Made by a program: the position numbers and the translations under genes | Notes under the pieces: model-generated | Told to the model about the DNA's origin: nothing | Databases searched by the model: none | Seen by the model: only the letters and a program-made list of their open reading frames with translations | Shown here: piece by piece, positions 1-8,600 of the stretch | Numbering within the stretch: the stretch's first letter is position 1 | Layout of the letters: every line of letters begins with the position of its first letter | Assembly (NCBI GenBank): GCA_028691175.1 | Contig: JAQUZU010000007.1 | Location: 2,022 to 26,216, forward strand | DNA: 24,195 nucleotides | Direction: 5' to 3' | From: Candidatus Kapaibacterium sp. | GTDB taxonomy: Bacteria > Bacteroidota > Ignavibacteria > Kapaibacteriales > UBA2268

Positions 1-795
1 GGTTTTTATTTAGATGCAGAACAGTTAGGCGAAATTCTGTTGCCGAAAAAATATGCTCCAAAAGATTTGTCGATTAACGATAAAATTAATGTGTTCATAT
101 ATTTTGATTCGGAAGACCGCCCGATTGCAACAACTCAAATTCCGTTTACTCAGGTTGGCGAATATGCCTGCTTGAAAATTGTTTCGGTTGCACCGTTCGG
201 AGCATTTGCAGATTGGGGCTTGCTGAAGGATTTACTAATTCCGGAGAACGAGCAAAATGAAAAGATCAAAACCGGCAAATCTTATGTGGTATATACGTAT
301 ATTGATAAGATGACGGGCAGAATTGTTGCAACCACAAAATTTGAAAGAAATTTAGATAAGACCGAACCTGATTATCAAAACAATCAAAAAGTTGATTTAC
401 TGGTATATCGCAAAACAGACTTAGGCTACAAGGCTATAATTGACGAAGCCCATACCGGAGTTTTATATTTTAACGAACTACTAGAGGATTTGACAATAGG
501 GCAGCGATTGACCGGATATGTAAAAAAAGTAAGAGATGACGGAAAGATTGATCTTTCAGTACAGAAAATGGGCTATGAAAAAATCGACGAAATATCGCAG
601 AAAATATTAGATGTCTTAAAATCCAAAGGCGGAAAAATTGCAGTAAGCGACAAGTCATCGCCGGAAGAAATTTTCAAACTATTTAAAGAAAGCAAAAAAA
701 CATACAAAAAAGCTGTTGGCAATTTATATAAACACAAGTATATTATTATCGGAGATGGTTTCATCGAATTAACTGAAAGTCCGATTGAAAAATAG
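1..795 (+). CDS. CvfB/YitL-family S1 RNA-binding protein (5' end missing)
   Basis: This looks like the C-terminal 264 residues or so of a CvfB (YitL)-type protein, a cytoplasmic RNA-binding regulator built from S1-like OB domains and a C-terminal winged helix. The reading frame is open from base 1 and the first visible residues (GFYLDAEQLGEILLPKKY) already lie inside the first S1-like unit, so the start is outside the window; the TTG at 40 is internal. S1-like signatures are visible at VAPFGAFADWGLLKDLLIP (around base 190-245) and TGYVKKVRDDGKIDLSVQ (around 510-570). The last 70 residues or so fit the winged-helix tail. Family members are about 280 residues, so roughly 20 are missing. The gene ends 6 bp before comEC and is probably its operon partner. 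The family is recognised from remembered motifs; the exact RNA target is unknown. Confidence 0.85.
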   Translation, partial: GFYLDAEQLGEILLPKKYAPKDLSINDKINVFIYFDSEDRPIATTQIPFTQVGEYACLKIVSVAPFGAFADWGLLKDLLIPENEQNEKIKTGKSYVVYTYIDKMTGRIVATTKFERNLDKTEPDYQNNQKVDLLVYRKTDLGYKAIIDEAHTGVLYFNELLEDLTIGQRLTGYVKKVRDDGKIDLSVQKMGYEKIDEISQKILDVLKSKGGKIAVSDKSSPEEIFKLFKESKKTYKKAVGNLYKHKYIIIGDGFIELTESPIEK

Positions 796-801
796 TGTTG
801 C

Positions 802-2715
802 ATGCAATATCCTGAGGTAAATATCATTTCTGCGAATCCTGCTTTCAAGCTGCTTTTAGTATTTGCAGCAGGAATATGCGTATTCTTAAATTTTACGCCT
901 ACAATTCCAATTTTAGCAATACTTTTTGTTCTGTTCATTGCTTTAGGTTTTAAAAGAAAACTATGGCAAATCGCGTATATTGCCGGAGTTTTTGCACTAT
1001 CCGGACTAACAATTTATCAAATCGACAGCACTCGAATTGATTTCTCGGACAAAGTATTTCCGGATATGAAAGGAATTTTTGTCGGTAAAATCGATAAAAT
1101 ACTCCATAAATCTGACAAGTACATAAGATTGAAAGTTTCCGGGAGTTTAGACCTCAAGCAATTTCCGGAAATTCCACATTGCGGCATTTTCCTAAATATT
1201 TTCCAACTGAATAATGTCTCGGACAGCCTTCGAGCCGGTAATAGCATTTATATGCCGGTATGGGCGTCGCTTCCGCGAAATAAAACATTTCCTATCGACT
1301 TTAACGAGAAATTTTATGCCCGCTATAATGATGTGCAATTCTATGCTCGCGGAACGGCAGACCGGCTTGCTATTTTAGACGATGCAAAAAATTTCAATCA
1401 GTATTCAAAAAATTTTGCAGAAAAAATAGAGGAGCGTATCGACTCGCTATTTTATCCTGATGTCTCAGGAGTAGTTAAGGCAATACTTGTAGGGAACAAA
1501 TCAGACCTTGATAAAAATGTTCGTGATGTGTTTTCGCTTTCGGGTACCGCACACATTTTGGCTGTTAGCGGGCTGCATGTGGGCATAATCGCAGGGATAC
1601 TTATGCTTTTTCTCTCCGGACTTGAGAACCGCAAAGTAAAATTTGTGATTTTTTCTGTTTTAATCTTCGGATATGCGGCGATAACAGGTTTTTGTCCATC
1701 AGTAATGCGTGCCGGATTTATGGCTGTGCTTTTACATTTTGTATATTCTATCGATCGAAAGCCGGAAGCACTCAACATTTTTTCTTTCGCTGTGGTAATG
1801 CTTGTAGTTCTCTTTCCTACTCTGATTTATTCACCGGGCTTTCAAATGTCGGCCGGCTCAGTTCTCGGAATATTATTGCTTTTCCCGATTTTTCGGAAAT
1901 CGATGTTGCATATTTTTCGTAATCCCGGAAAAATTGCAAATTATATTGTTAGTTCGTTAGCAGTAACTTTTTCGGCATCGATTGTTGTATCACCACTTGT
2001 CGCAGCTTATTTCGGGGTTTTTTCTATTGTATCGCCACTTGCGAATTTAATAGTAATTCCAATAATGAGTCTGGCAATGATATATTCGATTATTGCTCTT
2101 GTATTGTCATGTGTATATTTTCCGCTCGGTTTATGGTTTGCCGGCTCAAGCAATTTATTGCTGACCGGTGCAATTGAAATAAATAAATTTGCTGTTTCGC
2201 TTCCATACTCTTCGCTTACTTCCGGTAATTTGACGCTGATTGCTGTTTTTGCATCACTTATCACGCTTTACGTTTTATCGTCAAATAATCGAAAGAAACT
2301 GATTTTCAGACTTTCTTCGTGTGCTATCGGTATTTTTCTGGTAGTGAATTGTGTTAATATTAGCAATAAAAAGCAGCCATGCACTGTATACCCACTTAAG
2401 AACTTGGTAGTTGCCGAAATTTCGCTTTCGTCGTCAGAATTATTTTTCTATGTTGCAGATCGCAAAAACAAACAATATCCGTTTTACGACCATAGCCTAT
2501 ATAATCATTTGATTTCATGTTATAATGACAACAAAAAAATATATATCGGAGTTACGGGAAATGTTGGAATCGCCACTTGCGACAAATTAAAAGACACAAT
2601 CAAATATACTCCGATTGAGATGAATTTTGCAATGCAGGACTCGGTAGAACAATACTTGAAATTAAATAAACATATTACGCAATATATTTTGCCGAGTGAA
2701 ACACAATGGAATTAG
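802..2715 (+). CDS. comEC: ComEC/Rec2-family DNA-uptake channel, without MBL domain
   Basis: Polytopic inner-membrane protein of 637 residues, of the ComEC/Rec2 family that carries single-stranded DNA across the inner membrane in natural transformation. The N-terminus has two hydrophobic stretches (about residues 15-65), then a soluble DUF4131-like OB region (to about 190). The competence domain follows with the family hallmark GTAHILAVSGLHVGII near residue 248, and many membrane segments to about residue 500. The C-terminal 135 residues after the last hydrophobic segment lack HxHxDH, so the metallo-beta-lactamase-like nuclease domain of longer ComEC proteins is absent; shorter forms occur in several phyla. 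The gene starts 6 bp after the CvfB-like gene and overlaps pgeF by 10 bp, so the three are probably co-transcribed. Whether the organism is competent cannot be judged from this gene alone. Confidence 0.9.
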   Translation: MQYPEVNIISANPAFKLLLVFAAGICVFLNFTPTIPILAILFVLFIALGFKRKLWQIAYIAGVFALSGLTIYQIDSTRIDFSDKVFPDMKGIFVGKIDKILHKSDKYIRLKVSGSLDLKQFPEIPHCGIFLNIFQLNNVSDSLRAGNSIYMPVWASLPRNKTFPIDFNEKFYARYNDVQFYARGTADRLAILDDAKNFNQYSKNFAEKIEERIDSLFYPDVSGVVKAILVGNKSDLDKNVRDVFSLSGTAHILAVSGLHVGIIAGILMLFLSGLENRKVKFVIFSVLIFGYAAITGFCPSVMRAGFMAVLLHFVYSIDRKPEALNIFSFAVVMLVVLFPTLIYSPGFQMSAGSVLGILLLFPIFRKSMLHIFRNPGKIANYIVSSLAVTFSASIVVSPLVAAYFGVFSIVSPLANLIVIPIMSLAMIYSIIALVLSCVYFPLGLWFAGSSNLLLTGAIEINKFAVSLPYSSLTSGNLTLIAVFASLITLYVLSSNNRKKLIFRLSSCAIGIFLVVNCVNISNKKQPCTVYPLKNLVVAEISLSSSELFFYVADRKNKQYPFYDHSLYNHLISCYNDNKKIYIGVTGNVGIATCDKLKDTIKYTPIEMNFAMQDSVEQYLKLNKHITQYILPSETQWN

Positions 2716-3437
2716 AATATCTCAAGCCGACAATTTTCGACAGTAGCAAAATATTATCCGGAGTTACAACAAAAAATTTACAACTATTTCCGCCGTATGG
2801 ACTTTCACTCTCAAATGCAGATATTTTAGACGATTTTGAACTTGAGCGACACAAGGCGATGTTTGCAGATTTGCTCGGAGTTCATCGAGATAAAATGAAA
2901 TATCAGCAACAAACTCACAGTTGCATTGTTCGTCACGTAAATGCTGATTCGAAGTATGAAAACTCCGACGGAATGTATACATGCGAAAAAGGAATTGTGC
3001 TGAATATTAAAATTGCGGACTGCACGGCTGTATTAATTCATGATCCGGTCAGATGCGTTGTAATGGGGCTACATTCCGGATGGCGAGGAACTCAACAAAA
3101 TATAACTAAAACAGGAATAAATATTTTACAAAAAAAATTTCACAGCAGACCTGAAGATTTATTAGTTTATATTTCGCCCGCTGCAAGCGGAAAAAATTAC
3201 GAAGTCGGAGTCGACGTTGCAAAATATTTTCCACGTTCTGTTATTCCGGTAGTATCTTCCGCTAAATTTTTATTTGACAACCGACATGAAATATGCTTAC
3301 AATTAACTGACTGCGGAGTATTGTCAAATCATATTGAAGTATCGCCCGAATGCACGATTGACAATACGAATTTGCATTCATTCAGACGCGACAAACAGTT
3401 TTCCGGACGTATGAGTGCGTTTATTGGATTAGTATAA
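2706..3437 (+). CDS. pgeF: Peptidoglycan editing factor PgeF / YfiH-type purine nucleoside phosphorylase-like (laccase domain)
   Basis: Cytoplasmic protein of 243 residues, the same length as E. coli YfiH as I remember it. Members were first called polyphenol oxidases. They are now linked to removal of wrong (L-Ser for L-Ala) residues during murein precursor synthesis and, in LACC1 relatives, to purine nucleoside phosphorolysis. The metal-site residues are intact: H71 in QQQTHS, C106 in IADCTAVLIHDP and H123 in GLHSGWRGT. Further family blocks are SPAASGKNYEVGVDV and the C-terminal CTIDNTNLHSFRRDK. The start lies inside comEC (10-bp overlap), which suggests translational coupling. The 3' end overlaps the convergent AlbA_2 gene by 9 bp, with no room for a separate terminator. 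Family assignment is firm; the physiological substrate is inferred. Confidence 0.93.
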   Translation: MELEYLKPTIFDSSKILSGVTTKNLQLFPPYGLSLSNADILDDFELERHKAMFADLLGVHRDKMKYQQQTHSCIVRHVNADSKYENSDGMYTCEKGIVLNIKIADCTAVLIHDPVRCVVMGLHSGWRGTQQNITKTGINILQKKFHSRPEDLLVYISPAASGKNYEVGVDVAKYFPRSVIPVVSSAKFLFDNRHEICLQLTDCGVLSNHIEVSPECTIDNTNLHSFRRDKQFSGRMSAFIGLV

Positions 3438-4073
3438 AGTAAAATAATCACCGGAGGCATCGGCGTGAATCGCCACGACTTTTGCCCGAACCAGATTCAC
3501 GATAATTCGATTCATGCGTCGCTTCGAGACATTAATACATTTTGCAAGTTCCACTATTCCTGCTCGCGGGTGCTCTTCGAAATACTTAAAAATTCTCTTT
3601 TCATTATCGCCAATCGAAATAGTCAGCGGACGCGACGAAGAATTTAGCGCCCCCAGTATTTTCGTCATTTCTTTACTCGCAGGCATAGATTTTTCTCCAA
3701 CTCGTATGTATGCTTGTTTTATCGTCTGCCCGTTTTCTTCGTATTCCAGAAAATGCGGTTTCGAGTCGCTTTCGACAACCGTACAAACAGCAAGATACTT
3801 CGACTTAACCTGCATTATTTGAATTTCCGGGACAATCGGCGGATTAATGTAACTTGTACAACAAATGTTTAGTGCTTCTGTTTCATATTTTTCGCTATCT
3901 ATGCCATATATTGTTCCGTTATCATCTACCCCAACTATCAAGCAGCCGCCCTTTGTATTAGCAAAAGCGACAAGTTCCTTTGCAATTTTTTCGTAAGAGG
4001 CGATTTTTCGCTTGAATTCAACCGTCGTTGATTCACCAAATGCAATAATGTTGTTTAGTTCTTTACGATTCAT
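3429..4073 (-). CDS. AlbA_2 (Schlafen-like) domain protein with C-terminal helix-turn-helix
   Basis: Predicted 214-residue cytoplasmic protein. The N-terminal half is an AlbA_2/Schlafen-like domain: GESTTVEFKRK near residues 13-23, then LVAFANTKGGCLIVGVDDNG near 34-53, a pattern shared by this family. About residues 145-214 form a winged-helix-like tail (ELAKCINVSKRRMNRIIVNLV). Acidic residues E14, E19 and D50/D51 have roughly the spacing of the catalytic acids of Schlafen nucleases, but nuclease activity is only a possibility; many bacterial members are annotated as transcriptional regulators. The frame stays open to 4124, but the ATG at 4073 is preferred: the 17 extra residues are a translation of a palindromic repeat, and family proteins start close to this methionine. 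It overlaps pgeF tail to tail by 9 bp. There is no clear Shine-Dalgarno. Confidence 0.8.
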   Translation of the reverse strand: MNRKELNNIIAFGESTTVEFKRKIASYEKIAKELVAFANTKGGCLIVGVDDNGTIYGIDSEKYETEALNICCTSYINPPIVPEIQIMQVKSKYLAVCTVVESDSKPHFLEYEENGQTIKQAYIRVGEKSMPASKEMTKILGALNSSSRPLTISIGDNEKRIFKYFEEHPRAGIVELAKCINVSKRRMNRIIVNLVRAKVVAIHADASGDYFTLY

Positions 4074-4082
4074 ATAAACAAA

Positions 4083-4108
4083 TAGAGACGTCGCACGCGA
4101 CGTCCCTA
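4083..4108 (-). repeat. Short palindrome after the BNR gene stop (terminator-like hairpin)
   Basis: Inverted repeat with 12-base arms (4083-4094 and 4097-4108) around a 2-base centre; the core GACGTCGC pairs perfectly with GCGACGTC. The only imperfect pair is 4086/4105, which is A.C on the plus strand but G.U in minus-strand RNA, the direction in which both flanking genes are read. It begins 20 nt past the stop of the BNR gene and ends 9 nt before the AlbA_2 start codon. The outer bases resemble those at 5631-5658, suggesting one repeat family. It could be a terminator for the upstream gene, a leader hairpin for the downstream gene, or a REP-like element; the U-rich tail is modest. Confidence 0.75.
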
Positions 4109-4128
4109 AATATAAATTGTTCACTGTA

Positions 4129-5523
4129 TTATAGTTTAATAAACGACTTGCTTACAGCACCGTTTTGCATTATAATCGAAATAAAATATGTACCCGATAC
4201 GGAGACAAAATTATCTAAGCGATCAATAGTCAGACTGTTATGTCCTTCGGGGCAATATGCATTTAGTATTGTTGCAACTTCATTTCCCATTAAATCACGA
4301 ACTTCAATTTTGCAATTGCCGGCATTTGGATTTTCCCAAGCAACATTCAAATAATTGCTGCATGGCATCGGATAAAGCATAAGTTCGACGTCTCTAGTTC
4401 TATTTTCTTCTATTCCGGTGTAGAGTGGTGTTGATTTGTAGATTCCGGCACCTTGTGTTCCGGCAAAGCAAGAAAATCCACCGTTATCATCCGGTTCATT
4501 ATTCGGGATTGCTATAGAGCGAACTTCTACACCTTTCGGCAAACCGTCAGATTGAATTTCCCAATAGAAACCATACGCCGAACTAACGTAAACACCTTCG
4601 CTGTTGCCGGCAGCAACTAAAAATCTCGGATATTTCGGATGCTGCTTAATATCAAACACGCGAGAACCGGCTGCACCGATCGGCATCCAAGTTTTGCCTG
4701 TATCCTGACTGACATAAATTCCGCGTCCCATATACAGTTTATTTGCAAAATCATAGACAGTATCTACTCCGCAATAAACAAATTGTGGCAGTTCATTTGA
4801 AGCCCATACAGATAAAACGCGCAAATTTTCGAGTCCGGAATTATATTTTGTCCAGGTTTTTCCGCTATCAAGGCTGCGATATACCCCGTCTGCGAAAGAA
4901 TCATCACCTCCGACATAAACTAAGCCGGCTTGCGCTTCCGAAAAAGAAATACAGCGAGCCTGAATATCGAAATCGGCATTTGCAGTACATGTTTTAAAAT
5001 TATCCGTTGTATAATTATATCCTTCATCGGTTGCGAGTGCAGTCACTGCAACGTAATCCGGATTAAAAGGTGACTCGGCGAGCGCATATTTTTGAGATGA
5101 ATACGTAACACCGTGCATGTTCGCAACATCCCAAGTTACGCCATTATCTTCTGAAATAACAACGCCACCTTGCTCCAAGTATCGTGCCGTAGCATACCAA
5201 CGCGAGGAATGATGTCGCGATTTAATTGCATCAAATACAGCAAGAGAGTCTAAACGTCTTTCATCGAAACTCTCTCCCCCGTTACGACTGATAATAATCC
5301 CGTGTCCGGGAATTAAGGACGAAAAAGGGCTATATATTTCTAAGTTTAACGAATCTTCAGCACTTGTTGCTATTACCAAATTGGGTTCTCCGGCAGGAGT
5401 GCTGATTTTGTTAATATATTGACCGGCGGTACTGCCGATCTGTGTCCAAGATTGTGCATGTAGCCCAACTACTGCAAAAGTAGCGATAACTCCGATTGCC
5501 GATAGTAAATGCTTCCTTATCAT
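4129..5523 (-). CDS. Secreted BNR/sortilin-type beta-propeller-like protein with T9SS sorting domain
   Basis: Exported protein of 464 residues. Residues 1-23 are a signal peptide (MIRKHLL start, hydrophobic core, likely cleavage after GLHA). The body carries Asp-box/BNR-like repeats of the pattern S-x-D-x-G-x-T-W: RNGGESF (about 79), SEDNGVTW (about 123), SLDSGKTW (about 215), SQDTGKTW (about 270) and a degenerate SSAYGFYW (about 312). This predicts a propeller of the sortilin/VPS10 or photosystem-stability-factor type. The last 85 residues or so (MLYPMPCSNYLNV, IEVRDLMGNEV, GTYFISIIMQNGAVSKSFIKL) form a type-A T9SS C-terminal sorting domain, so it should be secreted or surface-attached. The start is supported by AGAGGA about 5 nt upstream. 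Its ligand or substrate is unknown; sialidase activity is unlikely without the catalytic residues. Confidence 0.88.
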   Translation of the reverse strand: MIRKHLLSAIGVIATFAVVGLHAQSWTQIGSTAGQYINKISTPAGEPNLVIATSAEDSLNLEIYSPFSSLIPGHGIIISRNGGESFDERRLDSLAVFDAIKSRHHSSRWYATARYLEQGGVVISEDNGVTWDVANMHGVTYSSQKYALAESPFNPDYVAVTALATDEGYNYTTDNFKTCTANADFDIQARCISFSEAQAGLVYVGGDDSFADGVYRSLDSGKTWTKYNSGLENLRVLSVWASNELPQFVYCGVDTVYDFANKLYMGRGIYVSQDTGKTWMPIGAAGSRVFDIKQHPKYPRFLVAAGNSEGVYVSSAYGFYWEIQSDGLPKGVEVRSIAIPNNEPDDNGGFSCFAGTQGAGIYKSTPLYTGIEENRTRDVELMLYPMPCSNYLNVAWENPNAGNCKIEVRDLMGNEVATILNAYCPEGHNSLTIDRLDNFVSVSGTYFISIIMQNGAVSKSFIKL

Positions 5524-5630
5524 TTTTATCCTCTATTATGTTGCTAAAATTTCAATCTTAAAGAAATGCAATTTATGAAAAAAAAAAGATAAAAACAAAT
5601 AGGGGCAGAAAAATTTGCCTTTCAGAATAA

Positions 5631-5658
5631 GTAGAGACAAGATGCTTCTCGTCTCTAC
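5631..5658 (-). repeat. Palindrome after the M6 protease stop (terminator-like hairpin)
   Basis: Inverted repeat with arms 5631-5642 (GTAGAGACAAGA) and 5647-5658 (TCTCGTCTCTAC) around a 4-base loop. The single imperfect pair (5639/5650) is A.C on the plus strand and G.U in minus-strand RNA, so the transcript of the flanking genes folds without interruption. It starts 18 nt after the stop of the M6 protease gene. A weaker dyad lies next to it (AGGGGCA 5601-5607, TGCCTTT 5616-5622), followed in the minus direction by T-rich sequence to about 5577. Likely an intrinsic terminator or a REP-like element of the same family as 4083-4108. Confidence 0.75.
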
Positions 5659-5676
5659 TTTAATAGTAATCATTGA

Positions 5677-8600
5677 TTAATCCGGAATAGATGCATTCGT
5701 GCCGGAATTATTTTTCAGTAATTGTGCATCGATGGAATTTACTTGTTTATCGCCATTTAATTCTCCCACACGCATTACATATCTGCCATTATACAACGAC
5801 AGCATATTGATAGAAGGCACACTCGTCGAAGAACGAGAAAAGTCATATTCTAATGTTGCTCCCGGCGAGATTGCTTGTCTTTGTCCTGCACAAATCGGCA
5901 AATAACCTGATGCACGTACAACCAGCCAATAATTGCCGGCGGGCATGTTTGGAATATCTAACGTTGCTACACCTTCCGAGTTAATAATTGCAGGGAAACG
6001 GGCATATAGCGATGATATTGGTAAAATTAATCCGGTACGGAATTCTATTATAACTGCCGCTGCTTTATGCGTCATACCATCCCATAATCCCTGGAGCAGT
6101 GCTTGTATTTCAATATGCGTATATGGTAATATTTCATCTTTTGTTGTAAATGTTCTGACCTCACTCCACTCGCTTGTTGTTAAGTCGTTTAGCGCGCGTA
6201 CTTTCCAATAGTATGTTTGCGAATATTCAAAATCGGAATAATCAAGCGTTCCAGAAGTAACATAAGAGTGAAAAACCGGATCTATAAAATACTCAGATTT
6301 CGACACAATAACTTCGTAATTTGCAGCCATATTTACAGATTGAAAAGAGAAAGTACCTGATAATTCTGCGTTCGCTAAATTATTCGCCGGCGAAAGTAAC
6401 TCCGGAACTCCGAGCGGAATAATCGTTCCATAGATTTTTATATTATCTATAAAAATATTTTGTCCATTTCCGCTTGTTGCCTCAAAAACTATTTGTCCGG
6501 TATTTGAAGAGAAACCTGCAGGTATTGCGAACGAGTAATCGTGCCAGCCGACGGATGCAACAGGCGTAAGTTGGTTGTTTCGGTTTATTGTACCAAGCAA
6601 TGTGGATTCGCCGGCAGTTGTTACGGCATATACTTTCAAAAAATCAACATAATCTTGAAGGCCTGCATCTCTGTACATGCTAAATTTCACAGTATTATCC
6701 GCAGTCAAAGGGCAGGTAAAAACAGGCGTCAAAAGTTGTGCCTTAGACGATGCAGACAAATCCTCGCTATTGTAACGTAGCATTTTCGTGCCGGATTGCG
6801 GAGAACATACCGGAGAAGTACCGGTTGATACTTTTTCAAATGCTTCGTTGCCATTAACAATCGTATTTGACCAACCCGCAGGTGGAAATGAACTACCTTC
6901 AAATGATTCGCAAAAATACATCTTTGTGTTAGCCGGAACAACAGTAAATGTGGAATAGTCCGACCAGTTGATGGTATTATCCTCTTTAACACCGCCGACA
7001 CGCCAATAATATACACTTCCAAGAAGCGGTTCTGTTACTTCATAGTACGTATTTGTAGTTACACTATTAACTTCGCAAGATGAGAAATTAATATCACTGC
7101 TTACTTGTACCCGCATATTTTCATTGTTTCCCGCTTTCCAGCACAGAAGCGGAGTACGAGACACCATTGTTTCATCGTCTGACGGATAATACGGCTGCGA
7201 AGCGACATCCGGAACTGTTACTTTAAAAGAAATAGTCTCTCCGGATGAACCAATATTGGAAATTGTGATCCCGGAAGAAGAACCGTCAGAAAACGCCAGT
7301 GGTCCAATAACTGTACGCCCGACATCGCTAGATAAATTTGCATAATTGATATAAGAATCACTATCGCCCTGACGAAACACATACAATTCGTCAGGGGGGC
7401 CATCCATATTTCCATTGTCCACACAGGAAGTATTAACACGATACACAAGCAATCCGGATCCGTACAAACCGGTTTCAAACATTCCGGTCTTTTTTCTATA
7501 TTCGACCATAAAATATTCTGTCGAGCTATTTGGCGAAGGAATTTTATAGCAGTTATTCGTGGAAGATGCGAGTGGAGACAATTGGTAAGTCCCATTTGAT
7601 GTGATCTCCGGAATAATAGTAATCCATCTACCATATTGCGTTTTCATGTGTGCGGTCATATGTTGTGGTGGAATTGTATTATAGGCCATTAAATCCCACG
7701 GACCGACCGGAACCCCACTATCATCATATCGGTACAAATCCGGTGCTCCGAGGGTATGAAACATTTCATGACACAACACACTTGCTCCGGTTCCATCGGT
7801 GAGATATGTTGCAAGCTGAAAATTATAGTTCCATACATATTTTCCGTTAATGGTATTATTAAACAAATAAAGTTGCCACATGTGTGGCCAAAGCAACTGC
7901 GACCACCCGGCAGTATTTCCATAAATAATAAAACAGACATTATCGACACAGCCATCATTATCATTGTCAATATTTAAAGAAGGAGGCACAAGTGGAGCAA
8001 TCGCATTTAACGCTCTGTTTAGCATCCCCTGCTCGCGCGAAGCTCTTTCTCCCGAACCATTATATCCTATTGTATTTGTGGCAGAATACGGCATATAATA
8101 ATTTCGCGAGTAACTATCTTGGTACGACAATACAGTTTCGGAATTTTGAGTCGGATAAAAAGTGCTTGTTATATCTATAGCGTTATACGATGCTTCAGTA
8201 TAATACGAACGCATCGACACAGCACTTATCGAATTAAACATATTATCAAATGTCGAAATAGTATTAGTAAATTCAGGGCTGTCCGAGAAGCGTATAAAAA
8301 CAACCAGATTATATAAAGCACTCGAGGTAGATACTTGCAAAGTTGTCTCCTTAGATTTTGCTTGCTTCGGAATTGGTTTGAAATGCTTAATAGTAGGAAA
8401 TTCTGTTTTATGAAGTTCTTTTATTTTTTTCGGAGAAAATTTCAGATACGGCGTTATTCCGCGACGCTTTAATGCATTATTATTTCCGGCCTTGATATTG
8501 GAAGCAATTAATGTATCGCCGGATTTAATTGCATAATAATAGAAGCCGTCGTGCGGATTCTGAATTATTGTATAACCGGCAGAATCATGAAGCCAATTAT

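Noticed and set aside
4074..4124. N-terminal extension of the AlbA_2 gene (17 residues)
   Set aside because: The extra residues are the in-frame reading of the palindrome at 4083-4108; the AlbA_2 domain begins right after the methionine at 4073.
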